Source: Geoglobus acetivorans
Lineage (GTDB): Archaea > Halobacteriota > Archaeoglobi > Archaeoglobales > Archaeoglobaceae
NCBI RefSeq assembly: GCF_000789255.1
Contig: NZ_CP009552.1
Location: 248,001 to 312,000, forward strand
Reading direction: 5' to 3'
Length of the DNA: 64,000 nucleotides
The stretch's first letter is position 1; every line of letters starts with the position of its first letter. The notes below the pieces were generated by a model. It searched no databases and was not told the origin of the DNA. It was given only the letters and a program-made list of their open reading frames with translations. This document shows, piece by piece, positions 32,061 through 38,829 of this stretch. The translations under genes and the position numbers were made by a program.

Positions 32061-32354
32061 CTAAGAACGCTCATAGAGCTCTGTTTTCAGCTCCTCCCAG
32101 GATTTATCTACCTTCAGCGCTCCTCTTAGCTCGTTCATCAGTTCAAAGAATCTGTCTCTTTTGTTGAAGAACTTGGCAGTTTCCTCAACTGCTTTTTTGA
32201 ATGCTTTTTCAGCGTGATCGGGAACAGATACTTTGATTGTCATCTCACCCATGAGCTTAAGTTGTTCTGAGATATTGCATAACTTATTCCAGCTTTCCTT
32301 AAAACAATCCCAATCCTCTGGAATTCTGCCGATTGGTGTTTCTTTATATTCCAC
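32061..32354 (-). CDS. Orphan antitoxin-like protein fused to an HsdS start
   Basis: The 97-codon frame begins at GTG 32354 with [15 protein letters not shown], the HsdS start. It then switches to unrelated sequence and from Met38 (ATG 32243) reads MTIKVSVPDHAEKAFKKAVE through a helical Lys/Glu-rich tail, which looks like a complete VapB-like antitoxin of 60 residues. GGGTGAG precedes ATG 32243, so the antitoxin may be translated on its own. No toxin gene is adjacent. As with the EVE chimera, an hsdS 5' end has been joined to a toxin-antitoxin part. Confidence 0.6.
   Translation of the reverse strand: MEYKETPIGRIPEDWDCFKESWNKLCNISEQLKLMGEMTIKVSVPDHAEKAFKKAVEETAKFFNKRDRFFELMNELRGALKVDKSWEELKTELYERS
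32308..32345. repeat. 38-bp hsdS-derived direct repeat, copy 2
   Basis: Identical to 31241-31278 and encoding the same HsdS peptide. Here a GTG start with GGAGAG-like sequence precedes it, so this copy probably keeps the native hsdS start. Confidence 0.85.
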
Positions 32355-32376
32355 TCTCCAATTTTTCCCTCTTTAA

Positions 32377-33018
32377 CTAAAATTCTATTTTTGGAGTAAA
32401 TTCTTGAATGAACTTGGAGTGTTCTAAAACGTCCAATGTACCCCTAACTTTTTTGCACTCTGGTAAATCTTCCCTAAATAAACAAGTGTTTCTTTTAATA
32501 TTTCCAACTGTAGTGTTCGCAACTATTTTAACTAAGATGGGTAAGTCCCTCCATTCCCACTTTTTAGGATTTTTAGGATTTAGAGTTACATTACACCTAT
32601 CCAAAAAATCTGAATATACGTCCTTGAAAATTAGTTTTAATTCAATAACTTTTGATCCATATGGTCCAATTTCTATAGGAAAGACATCTAAATAATCGGC
32701 AGGTCTTTCTGAAACTACCAATTCACTGTTAATCATTCCAAGCACAAATGGGTACATCTTTATAGCCTTCTCTGAATATCTGACAAACACAACTAAATCA
32801 GTAATTGAGCCAGATGCGTTACCTTTGTTCTCAAATAAAACTTTCATTGTAAGAATTAAGTCGTCTTTACCGTTATCCTTCCTTTCAATTTTAAAACAAC
32901 CTTCCACCACTTTAAATTCAATTTTTGGCTCTTCTTTCTTTAATTTTTTCCAGTATAGGTATAATGATGCGATTCCTGGTGAAGCACTAATAACGTAACC
33001 TAAAACTTGGAAATCCAT
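32377..33018 (-). CDS. Uncharacterised membrane-anchored protein
   Basis: About 213 residues with one N-terminal hydrophobic helix (DFQVLGYVISASPGIASLYLYW) followed by a basic patch and a soluble region rich in strands (LTMKVLFENKGNASGSITDLVVFV), probably an immunoglobulin-like beta sandwich. I do not recognise a family. ATG 33018 is preferred over GTG 33027 because GAGGTG lies eight bases upstream of it. Codon use is very AT-rich even for this element. Similar helix-plus-beta-sandwich proteins occur in many genomes without known function. Confidence 0.5.
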   Translation of the reverse strand: MDFQVLGYVISASPGIASLYLYWKKLKKEEPKIEFKVVEGCFKIERKDNGKDDLILTMKVLFENKGNASGSITDLVVFVRYSEKAIKMYPFVLGMINSELVVSERPADYLDVFPIEIGPYGSKVIELKLIFKDVYSDFLDRCNVTLNPKNPKKWEWRDLPILVKIVANTTVGNIKRNTCLFREDLPECKKVRGTLDVLEHSKFIQEFTPKIEF

Positions 33019-33092
33019 TTCTACCACACCTCACAATTTAGTTTTAACTCATTTAATAAACTTTAATTTTGCTCTCACTTATACGCCCTCCC

Positions 33093-33350
33093 TCACCTTT
33101 CAAGCTTCAAAACCAGAATAACTCTCTCTTCTCTATCAATCTGGTAAATCAGCCTGAAATCCCCTAAACGAACTCTGTACCTGTCCTGATGCCCTTTGAG
33201 TTTCTTTATATCGAATTTCCTGAAAGGAACAGGATTATCTTTTAAGGCATCCAGAAATTCAGAAAATTTAACTCTGTGGGATTCTGGTAACTCCTTAACC
33301 GATTTTGCAACTTTCGGATGAACTATAATCTCGTAACTCGTAAACCAAGC
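33093..33350 (-). pseudogene. RelE-type toxin gene lacking a start codon
   Basis: The frame reads TSYEIIVHPKVAKSVKELPE, then FRKFDIKKLKGHQDRYRVRLGDFRLIYQI-type RelE/ParE core and ends in VILVLKLERR-like sequence before TGA. Between the preceding in-frame TGA (33351-33353) and the conserved core there is no ATG, GTG or TTG. The expected start region overlaps the 3' end of the HsdM-antitoxin chimera, where the bases that would supply the antitoxin stop and toxin start seem to be missing. It is probably not translated efficiently. Confidence 0.72.
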
Positions 33351-34108
33351 TCAGCTTTTAGTTTATCCCATGGAACCCCGTTCTTTTTCGTCTCCTCAGC
33401 AAGCCTGTCAAGTTCTCTTGCCTCTTCCTCACCATACTTCTGCTTAACATAATCATATGCCCTGATAAGCATCCTCGCATAGCCAGCAGCAGGATCATAA
33501 ACGCTGTCCATTGGCTTTGGATCAACAATCCTGACAATCAGATCAACAACCTCAGAGGGTGTGAAAACTTCACCTTCCTTAGCCTTTTGCGGAGCGAAAT
33601 AACCAATCAACCATTCGTAGGCATCACCGAGGATGCTATCACTCGCTCTTCCAAGATTTAATCCGCTGAAAAGCTCAAAAAGCTGAACAAGAATATCAAA
33701 ATTATCTCTGTGCCTCGTAAACTCAAGAAAATCGAGCCTGTCAACCACTCCCTGCAATTCAGGATTTTTCTCAGCAAGAAGTTTCAACGCCTCGGAAAGC
33801 CTTACAGGCAGCCCATTAATGTTCTTTCTCAACTCTTCCCATGTGTATCTCTCAGGATACTCAAACCTGTGGAAGGATCTATCCTTTGCAAGGTTTTCAG
33901 CCTCTTCTTTGCTCAACCCTTTCTCAAGCAGTGTTTTCAGAGCTTCGTTGTATTCTCTTTTCCATTCATCACTGAGCCGTTTCAGAAAGAGGAGAACGAG
34001 AATGTACTTGTAATCAACCCTCGTTCTTATCAGATCCGCAGCCTGCTTGCACGCTCTTATCAGCTCATCTCTTGTGGTCTCAATCTCGATGTAATCGGCA
34101 AGAGTCAT
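33323..34108 (-). CDS. Truncated HsdM methyltransferase fused to a RelB-like tail
   Basis: Residues 1-230 are the helical N-terminal part of a type I DNA adenine methyltransferase (RADLIRT-like start, FFAPQK/FTPSEVVDLIV, SVYDPAAGYARMLIRAY). The AdoMet motif DPAxGSGG has become DPAAGYARM (205-213) and everything after YGEEEAREL is gone, including the catalytic NPPY. From about 232 the chain reads LDRLAEETKKNGVPWDKLKA, a typical RelB antitoxin C-terminus, and the RelE remnant follows. ATG 34108 is favoured by a TATA-like box about 28 bases upstream. Not an active methyltransferase. Confidence 0.72.
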   Translation of the reverse strand: MTLADYIEIETTRDELIRACKQAADLIRTRVDYKYILVLLFLKRLSDEWKREYNEALKTLLEKGLSKEEAENLAKDRSFHRFEYPERYTWEELRKNINGLPVRLSEALKLLAEKNPELQGVVDRLDFLEFTRHRDNFDILVQLFELFSGLNLGRASDSILGDAYEWLIGYFAPQKAKEGEVFTPSEVVDLIVRIVDPKPMDSVYDPAAGYARMLIRAYDYVKQKYGEEEARELDRLAEETKKNGVPWDKLKAELGLRVTRL

Positions 34109-34155
34109 TACAACAAATGAGTTCATCCTGTATATTTTATTTTTCTGGAAAGTGT

Positions 34156-34400
34156 TTGATTGCTGCTGATCCCATGTTGATCTCAATCAACGTTGAATCA
34201 ACAGTTGATTGATTGCTGATTTATGCTGATCAGCATGTTGATTGATTGTTGATTGAGCGTTGATTGCTGTTGATTTGTCCGTTGATGCTGCTGATCTGAA
34301 TAAATCAACTCATGTTGATCCTGCTGATTTGAGAATCAACATGGTGTTGATATTGCTGATTGATTGTTGATCAACAGTTGATTTTGTGGTTGATTTTCTG
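34156..34400. repeat. Iteron-like array of TTGAT/CTGAT units
   Basis: About 245 bases hold roughly twenty copies of TTGAT (both strands) plus about seven CTGAT. Units are often GTTGATT or GCTGATT at irregular 6-20 base spacing. Perfect palindromes ATGCTGATCAGCAT (34223-34236), GTTGATCAAC (34366-34375) and TCAACGTTGA (34187-34196) are embedded. It lies between the ribbon-helix-helix gene and the HsdM chimera. It may be a replication origin, a partition site or an operator array of the element. Confidence 0.7.
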
Positions 34401-34418
34401 TTGAATTTCTGCTGATGA

Positions 34419-34634
34419 TCACTCCTCATTTTTAGTCAATACCAAACTCGAAATTATGTGTTCATTTTCTTGTGTGTGCGCATTCGCTACTTGTGAGAGG
34501 TAGAGCTTTATTGCCTTGGATAATTCCTCACCTAGATACTTCCAGTGATAGCTGTATTTGGTTAAAACGTAATTCTTGAAAGCCATCCATTCATCTTCAT
34601 TCACGTGAACGCTGATTTTTACTGGTTTATCCAT
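34419..34634 (-). CDS. Ribbon-helix-helix-like small protein
   Basis: A 71-residue protein starting KPVKISVHVNEDEWMAFKNY, a basic strand followed by helices (LGEELSKAIKLYLSQVA), as in CopG/Arc-type DNA-binding proteins. The start at ATG 34634 is supported by GGAGAGGTGATCTG directly before it. It sits between the iteron-like array and a set of TTCTTCC repeats, so it could bind either as a copy-number, partition or transcription regulator. The exact family is not certain. Confidence 0.6.
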   Translation of the reverse strand: MDKPVKISVHVNEDEWMAFKNYVLTKYSYHWKYLGEELSKAIKLYLSQVANAHTQENEHIISSLVLTKNEE

Positions 34635-34680
34635 CAGATCACCTCTCCAGAAATCGCATAGAACCGTGAAAAATGCTCAT

Positions 34681-34816
34681 TTCTTCCGATATGCATTACT
34701 ACTATGCATTTTTTGCACATTTCTTCCTGTCTTCCTTTATTTCTTCCTGTCTTCCAATGTGCATAAAATGAATGAATGTTGGTATGAAATTCATGTATCT
34801 TTCTTCCAATGTGCAT
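34681..34816. repeat. TTCTTCC-ATGTGCAT repeats upstream of the RHH gene
   Basis: Three copies of TTCTTCC(A/G)AT(G/A)TGCAT-like sequence occur at 34681-34696, 34750-34764 and 34801-34816. TTCTTCCTGTCTTCC is repeated at 34721-34735 and 34741-34755. A minus-strand 96-codon ORF (34634-34924) runs through them, with MHIGRK-type peptides repeating; it is more likely repeat translation than a gene. Confidence 0.55.
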
Positions 34817-34966
34817 GAAAAGAAGCTCTCTCCTGCCTTCATTTGCGATCACCTGATACTCTCTCGTGGAGTGTGCACACACATGAATTTGTGCATGCAA
34901 AAATTTCGTACATTGTGGTTGCAATCTTTCTTGTGTGCAATCTGAATAAATTTAGTTTTTGTTACA

Positions 34967-34981
34967 AAAAATTTATATATC
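34967..34981 (+). promoter_or_regulatory. TATA-like box of the integrase gene
   Basis: AAAATTTATATATC lies about 27 bases before ATG 35003, so the split integrase keeps its own leaderless promoter at the right end of the element. Confidence 0.55.
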
Positions 34982-35002
34982 TGTTATGCAATATTTATCA
35001 CT

Positions 35003-35281
35003 ATGACGTCCATGGACGTTCGTGAACGTCCAGATAGAATAAACTCTGAGAAAAATTCAGAATCTCAGAAAAAAGGCAGGAGAAAGCTCAGAATGACTTT
35101 GTGGTTTTCAAGGGAGAACTACGAATACCTGAAAGAAAACTACGATGGCAGGATTTCTGAGATAATGGATGCTTTTGCAACCTTCCTGAGAACTGGAAAC
35201 GTTGTAGAGGTTTCAGTTTTAAGAATTGGAATGCCCGGAGCCGGATTTGAACCGGCGACTATGCGGTCTTCAGCCGCACGC
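35003..35281 (+). CDS. Integrase, N-terminal piece of split SSV-type tyrosine recombinase
   Basis: First 93 codons of the integrase, ending in attR. Residues 28-75 (RRKLRMTLWFSRENYEYL, then GRISEIMDAFATFL) look like a small DNA-binding helix or ribbon-helix-helix region. The frame then enters the att core as GMPGAGFEPATMRSSAAR, exactly matching the frame that leaves attL at 26624. In the integrated state it runs on into chromosomal DNA to a stop at 35350. In the excised circle it would join the piece ending at 27636 to give 413 residues. Confidence 0.85.
35232..35281 (+). repeat. attR, 50 bp within tRNA-Phe
   Basis: Identical to 26624-26673. It covers the discriminator, acceptor 3' strand, T arm, variable region and anticodon arm of the intact tRNA-Phe, which is reconstituted at this end. 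Confidence 0.93.
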
Positions 35282-35305
35282 TCTCCCAAGCTGAGCTACC
35301 CGGGC
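35232..35305 (-). tRNA. tRNA-Phe (anticodon GAA)
   Basis: On the minus strand the acceptor GCCCGGG pairs with TCCGGGC (one G-T pair), the anticodon stem TGCGG/CCGCA holds CTGAAGA with anticodon GAA, and the T arm is GCCGG TTCAAAT CCGGC. It is the integration target; the 3' 50 bases are duplicated at 26624. A TATA-like TTAAAAATA lies upstream near 35330-35340. Confidence 0.95.
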
Positions 35306-35482
35306 GTGTGTTCTACCTTAAGCACGAAGGGTATTTTTAATTTTTGGTAGAATTGCTTTCGTTCAGAGAATGGTGATTGGACAGAACACCTACAACATGC
35401 CGGAGTTGAAGTTGTGAGGTAGAATTTGCTGAAAATCTTGGCTTACTCGGATTCTCAAAAGAAAAAATTTGAAATTGTGGCT

Positions 35483-36439
35483 TTATTCTGTGACTATTTG
35501 ATAGCTTTTCAAAAGGACTTCTGAGTTCAGCTTTCCGTGCACGTATGTTTTTCCGGTGGATTTGTCGTTGATGACGATCTGAGCTGGAGCGAAAAGGTGC
35601 GGATCTATCTTGTAGAAATCGTAATTTGCATCTTTGAATATTTCATAGAATGGCTTACCGTAATCCCTGCTCGTGTTGCTCGGGACATTTTTCAGTATCT
35701 CATCGTATTCTGTGACTGTCAGATAAACGCTTCCGTAATACAGCATGCTATCATTTGTGGCGCCCATCGCTTTCAGGTCGTTTTCCAGGATTGGTGCTAT
35801 GGGGCATTTCCCTGCTCCGTAGAGTATTTTCTTCGGATCATATCCAATTTCTGCCATCTTGTATATTCCTGTCTCGACGATTCTGCCTGAAATCTGAACG
35901 CTGCCGACGATGCTTGCTGTTGGTGCCACCACTGCATAAAGGTCTTCTGGGTCCACATCGCACTCCTTTGCTATGTGTTCCATGACCTTTTCATCGGGCA
36001 GTTTGTTTGCCTCAAGCGCTATGACTGCATAGCTTGCGTCATCCTTGTAGTCAATCAGCTCGTAAGTTTTCTTTGGCTTCAGTGCCAGAGCCCTTGCAGG
36101 ACCGCTTCCCATGGCAAAGTACTTGTCAACGCTTATTGCCCATCCTGCCTTCTGGCTTCCGAGGCATGCAACTGCGGGATGGTCTGTATACTCGGTAATG
36201 AACGCAAACGGTATGTCGTTCACGTAGTCCACAACTATGTCGATCTTGGCAAGACCTCCCATGCAGATTTCAGTGTACATTATTCCGGCTTCGTAGCTGC
36301 CGGATACGTTCACACCGCAGTCTATGACTGTGGCACCGTTTTCAAGCTTCTTTGACTCGATTCTAAGCTCCTCCTCAAAATCAAGCATGTCTTCAACTAT
36401 ATTCAGAGCCAGCTCATTTACACTTATCAATTCTACCAC
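35483..36439 (-). CDS. mch: Methenyltetrahydromethanopterin cyclohydrolase
   Basis: Reversibly hydrolyses the methenyl-H4MPT cation to formyl-H4MPT in the C1 branch between formylmethanofuran and the methyl level. The sequence is characteristic throughout: [59 protein letters not shown] and the long [14 protein letters not shown] tail. Length 318 is typical. It complements the fwd and cdh genes at 43.9-54.4 kb. It is the first chromosomal gene to the right of the integrated element; 35306-35482 holds no gene. Confidence 0.96.
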   Translation of the reverse strand: MVELISVNELALNIVEDMLDFEEELRIESKKLENGATVIDCGVNVSGSYEAGIMYTEICMGGLAKIDIVVDYVNDIPFAFITEYTDHPAVACLGSQKAGWAISVDKYFAMGSGPARALALKPKKTYELIDYKDDASYAVIALEANKLPDEKVMEHIAKECDVDPEDLYAVVAPTASIVGSVQISGRIVETGIYKMAEIGYDPKKILYGAGKCPIAPILENDLKAMGATNDSMLYYGSVYLTVTEYDEILKNVPSNTSRDYGKPFYEIFKDANYDFYKIDPHLFAPAQIVINDKSTGKTYVHGKLNSEVLLKSYQIVTE

Positions 36440-36467
36440 CTCTTTTCATCTCTCGCATTTTTAATGT

Positions 36468-37130
36468 TTAAACCTTGTGCTTTTTTTCGAGGTAGTTGAT
36501 GAGATTGTCCACCATAATTTCGCACAGCCTGTTGTGTTCTTCGATTCTTTCCCTGCTTTCTTCGATTATGCTCTCTGGCACACCTTCTGTTGTTTTAACC
36601 CACTTTTCAATCAATTCCAGCGTCATTTCGATGTGGAACTGTATTCCCACAGCTTCGCCAATTCTGAATCCCTGGTTTGGGACATCTTTTCCACTGAAAA
36701 GCATTGCTGCGTTGTCTGGCAGTTCGAACGTGTCCCCATGCCACTGGAATACTTCTGGCTTTTCTGGAAAACCTCTGAAAAGCTCGTCTTCATGGATTTT
36801 TTCAACCCGGAACCACCCTATTTCCTTCTTATAGGGATAGACTCTCTTTCCAAAAGAGCCGGCGATAAGCTGGGAGCCGAGACACACACCAAGAATTGGC
36901 TTTTTATCATAGTTCTTGGCTATCAGATCCATTTCCCATTTCAGGAATGGATACTTTTCAGCCTCGTAAACACCCATTGGGCCTCCGAGGATTATATATC
37001 CATCTCCGTCGACTTTCCTCTCTCCATTCCAGGCTTCGCAGTATTCGTATTCGATACCCTTCTCCCTGAAAAGTTCTTCGATGTATCCGAGGCCTTCGGC
37101 TCTGTGGTTTTTTATGGCGAGGATTTTCAT
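36468..37130 (-). CDS. Class I glutamine amidotransferase-like protein
   Basis: A 220-residue stand-alone amidotransferase domain. The nucleophile is in ILGVCLGSQLIAG, the oxyanion loop in LGGPMGVYE, and catalytic His and Glu in AVGIQFHIEMT. It resembles the GuaA-type family of free-standing class I amidotransferases that may act on glutamine or gamma-glutamyl compounds. No synthase partner is adjacent, so the acceptor is unknown. The gene lies upstream of mch on the same strand, 28 bases apart, and may share its transcript. Confidence 0.8.
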   Translation of the reverse strand: MKILAIKNHRAEGLGYIEELFREKGIEYEYCEAWNGERKVDGDGYIILGGPMGVYEAEKYPFLKWEMDLIAKNYDKKPILGVCLGSQLIAGSFGKRVYPYKKEIGWFRVEKIHEDELFRGFPEKPEVFQWHGDTFELPDNAAMLFSGKDVPNQGFRIGEAVGIQFHIEMTLELIEKWVKTTEGVPESIIEESRERIEEHNRLCEIMVDNLINYLEKKHKV

Positions 37131-37590
37131 GGTTTAATCAATCGGCAGCCCAAATATAAATGTACTCCCGAAAAGATTGGCACTCATGGAGTTTGATTGA
37201 ATGTGGATTATTTGTTTTCCCCACTGTGCAGCAAGGTGGGGCGATCACTTTCTTTGTTTCATTTTGCCAATCAAATCAAACAGATGTATGTTTGTTTTTT
37301 CCGGGTAAACCCTGTTCAGAGACCAGATTCTAATCAGTGTAAAACCGATTTGAATTCTGAAAATCCCCTTCAGCAATCCATAAATTCTGTTTCTGTCCAT
37401 TATGGTCTCACCCCTGGTTTCAGTTATATGTGCTGTCTCTAAATTTGTTGCCTACAAGGACATCAATTGAAATGTTGGATATAAGGTTTTTCAATATCTG
37501 TATGCTGCAGAGTCTGTATTGCGTTCAGGGTCTCTGCGGATTCTGTAATTTTTCGCATCACGTTTGGTCAAAATTCTCTTTTTTACCATA
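37131..37590. other. Long intergenic region before tgt
   Basis: About 460 bases between divergent genes. An 81-codon plus-strand ORF at 37197 has a composition that does not look like protein. A CCCCAC...GTGGGG inverted repeat lies near 37218-37240, and TGTAATTTTT at about 37545-37554 may be the tgt TATA box. No RNA gene is recognised. Confidence 0.4.
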
Positions 37591-38826
37591 ATGCCCGACA
37601 AAAACTTAATGACCACTTTTCCAGAAAGCACCTCTGTGAAATTCACCATAATCGCAGAGGATGGAATGGCAAGAAGGGCTGTTCTGAAGGTAAACGGAAA
37701 AAGGCTTGACACACCTGCATTCGTTCCGGTGGCAACTCTTGCAAGCGTCAGGGGGCTGGATGTGAGGGATCTCAGGGAGATGGATGTTCGGGCGGTGATA
37801 TCGAACACATACCATCTGCACATGAAACCCGGTGATGAACTCATCAGAGAGTACGGAGGGATTCACAGGTTTATGAACTATGATGGTATTGTCATGACTG
37901 ACTCCGGAGGTTTTCAGGCGTTTTCTCTTGGCTTCGGGATGGAACATGGAGTTGGAAAGATTGCCGACAATATCTTCCTTGAAGGTTTGAGATCAGCGGA
38001 ATACAGAGGAGAGAAGTGGGCGTTCGTGGATGATGATGGTGTTACGTTCAGGGATCCACTTTACAGCAGGAAGTCAAGATTTACGCCGGAAGTCAGCATG
38101 AGAATACAGTCCAATCTTGGCAGTGACATCATATTTGCCTTCGATGAATGCACGTCTCCTCTTTCTGACTATGGTTACACAAAAAAAGCTCTTGAGCGAA
38201 CCCATAAGTGGGCACTGAGATGTCTTGAGACTTATGACCGAAGGCAGAAAATATTTGGAATAGTTCAGGGCGGGGAGTACAGGGATTTGAGGGAAAAATC
38301 TGCCAGATTCATAAGCTCTCTGCCCTTTGACGGTTTCGGTATTGGTGGTTCGCTTGGGAAGAGCAAGAGAGACATGCTTAACATTCTCGAGTGGGTCATT
38401 CCCCTGCTTGACAGAGAAAAACCCGTCCATCTTCTCGGCATAGGAAGTGTAGAGGATATTTTCGAGGGCGTGGAGCGTGGAATCGATACATTTGACTGTG
38501 TAACTCCGACAAGGTGGGCAAGGAGGGGAGTTCTTTTCGTATCTCCCTTCAGCGGAGGGAGCATAAGAAACAAGTTCAGGGTGCACATCAAAAGGAGTGA
38601 GTTCAGGCTTGATGACAGACCTCTCGACGAGTGGTGTGACTGTTTTGTGTGTCAGAACCATTCGAGAGCGTATCTGCGACATCTTTTCAAGGCCAACGAA
38701 TTAACGTTTTTCAGACTGGCATCATACCACAATGTCTGTTTTATGATGAAGCTTATGCGAGAAATTAGAGAGAGCATAGAGGAAGGCAGGTTCTCTGAGC
38801 TTAAAAAAACATGGCTTTATGTCTGA
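37591..38826 (+). CDS. tgt: tRNA-guanine transglycosylase, bacterial-type single domain
   Basis: Base-exchange enzyme for guanine in tRNA. Catalytic and binding motifs are present: SNTYHLHMKPGDELI, MTDSGGFQAFSLGFGMEHG, FGIVQGGEYRDLRE, GFGIGGSLG, DTFDCVTPTRWARRG, and the zinc site CDCFVCQNH ... H. It lacks the PUA-bearing C-terminal domains of archaeal TGT, so it is of the bacterial position-34 type, and its SLGFGMEHG insert recalls forms in candidate-phylum bacteria. It may take part in queuosine-like modification or replace part of archaeosine synthesis. ATG 37591 is chosen over TTG 37564 and ATG 37609 on promoter spacing, with modest certainty. Confidence 0.82.
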   Translation: MPDKNLMTTFPESTSVKFTIIAEDGMARRAVLKVNGKRLDTPAFVPVATLASVRGLDVRDLREMDVRAVISNTYHLHMKPGDELIREYGGIHRFMNYDGIVMTDSGGFQAFSLGFGMEHGVGKIADNIFLEGLRSAEYRGEKWAFVDDDGVTFRDPLYSRKSRFTPEVSMRIQSNLGSDIIFAFDECTSPLSDYGYTKKALERTHKWALRCLETYDRRQKIFGIVQGGEYRDLREKSARFISSLPFDGFGIGGSLGKSKRDMLNILEWVIPLLDREKPVHLLGIGSVEDIFEGVERGIDTFDCVTPTRWARRGVLFVSPFSGGSIRNKFRVHIKRSEFRLDDRPLDEWCDCFVCQNHSRAYLRHLFKANELTFFRLASYHNVCFMMKLMREIRESIEEGRFSELKKTWLYV

Positions 38827-38829
38827 TCC

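Larger units (their letters stand above)
26624..35281. mobile_element. SSV-type integrated element in tRNA-Phe
   Basis: Bounded by a perfect 50-bp direct repeat that is the 3' part of tRNA-Phe. The intact tRNA is at the right end and the copy at the left. The integrase gene is cut by the insertion: its N-terminal piece reads into the right repeat and its C-terminal piece reads out of the left repeat in the same frame. Excision would produce a circle of 8608 bp. The cargo is mostly minus-strand and AT-rich compared with the flanks. It includes PIN pairs, MNT/HEPN, EVE and RelE pieces, type I restriction fragments, two copies of a 105-bp repeat, an iteron-like array and a ribbon-helix-helix gene. 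No replication or capsid gene is recognised. Whether it came from a virus or plasmid is open. Confidence 0.88.

Noticed and set aside
34156-34400. Possible CRISPR array
   Set aside because: Units are 5-8 bases at irregular spacing with no repeat of 24-37 bases and no spacers; no cas gene is present.
34634-34924. 96-codon minus-strand ORF with MHIGR-type repeats
   Set aside because: The amino-acid repeats follow directly from the TTCTTCC/ATGTGCAT DNA repeats and the composition is His/Cys-odd; better explained as a repeated control region.
37197-37442. 81-codon plus-strand ORF in the gene-free region before tgt
   Set aside because: Composition is not protein-like, and there is no TATA box at the right distance or ribosome-binding site.
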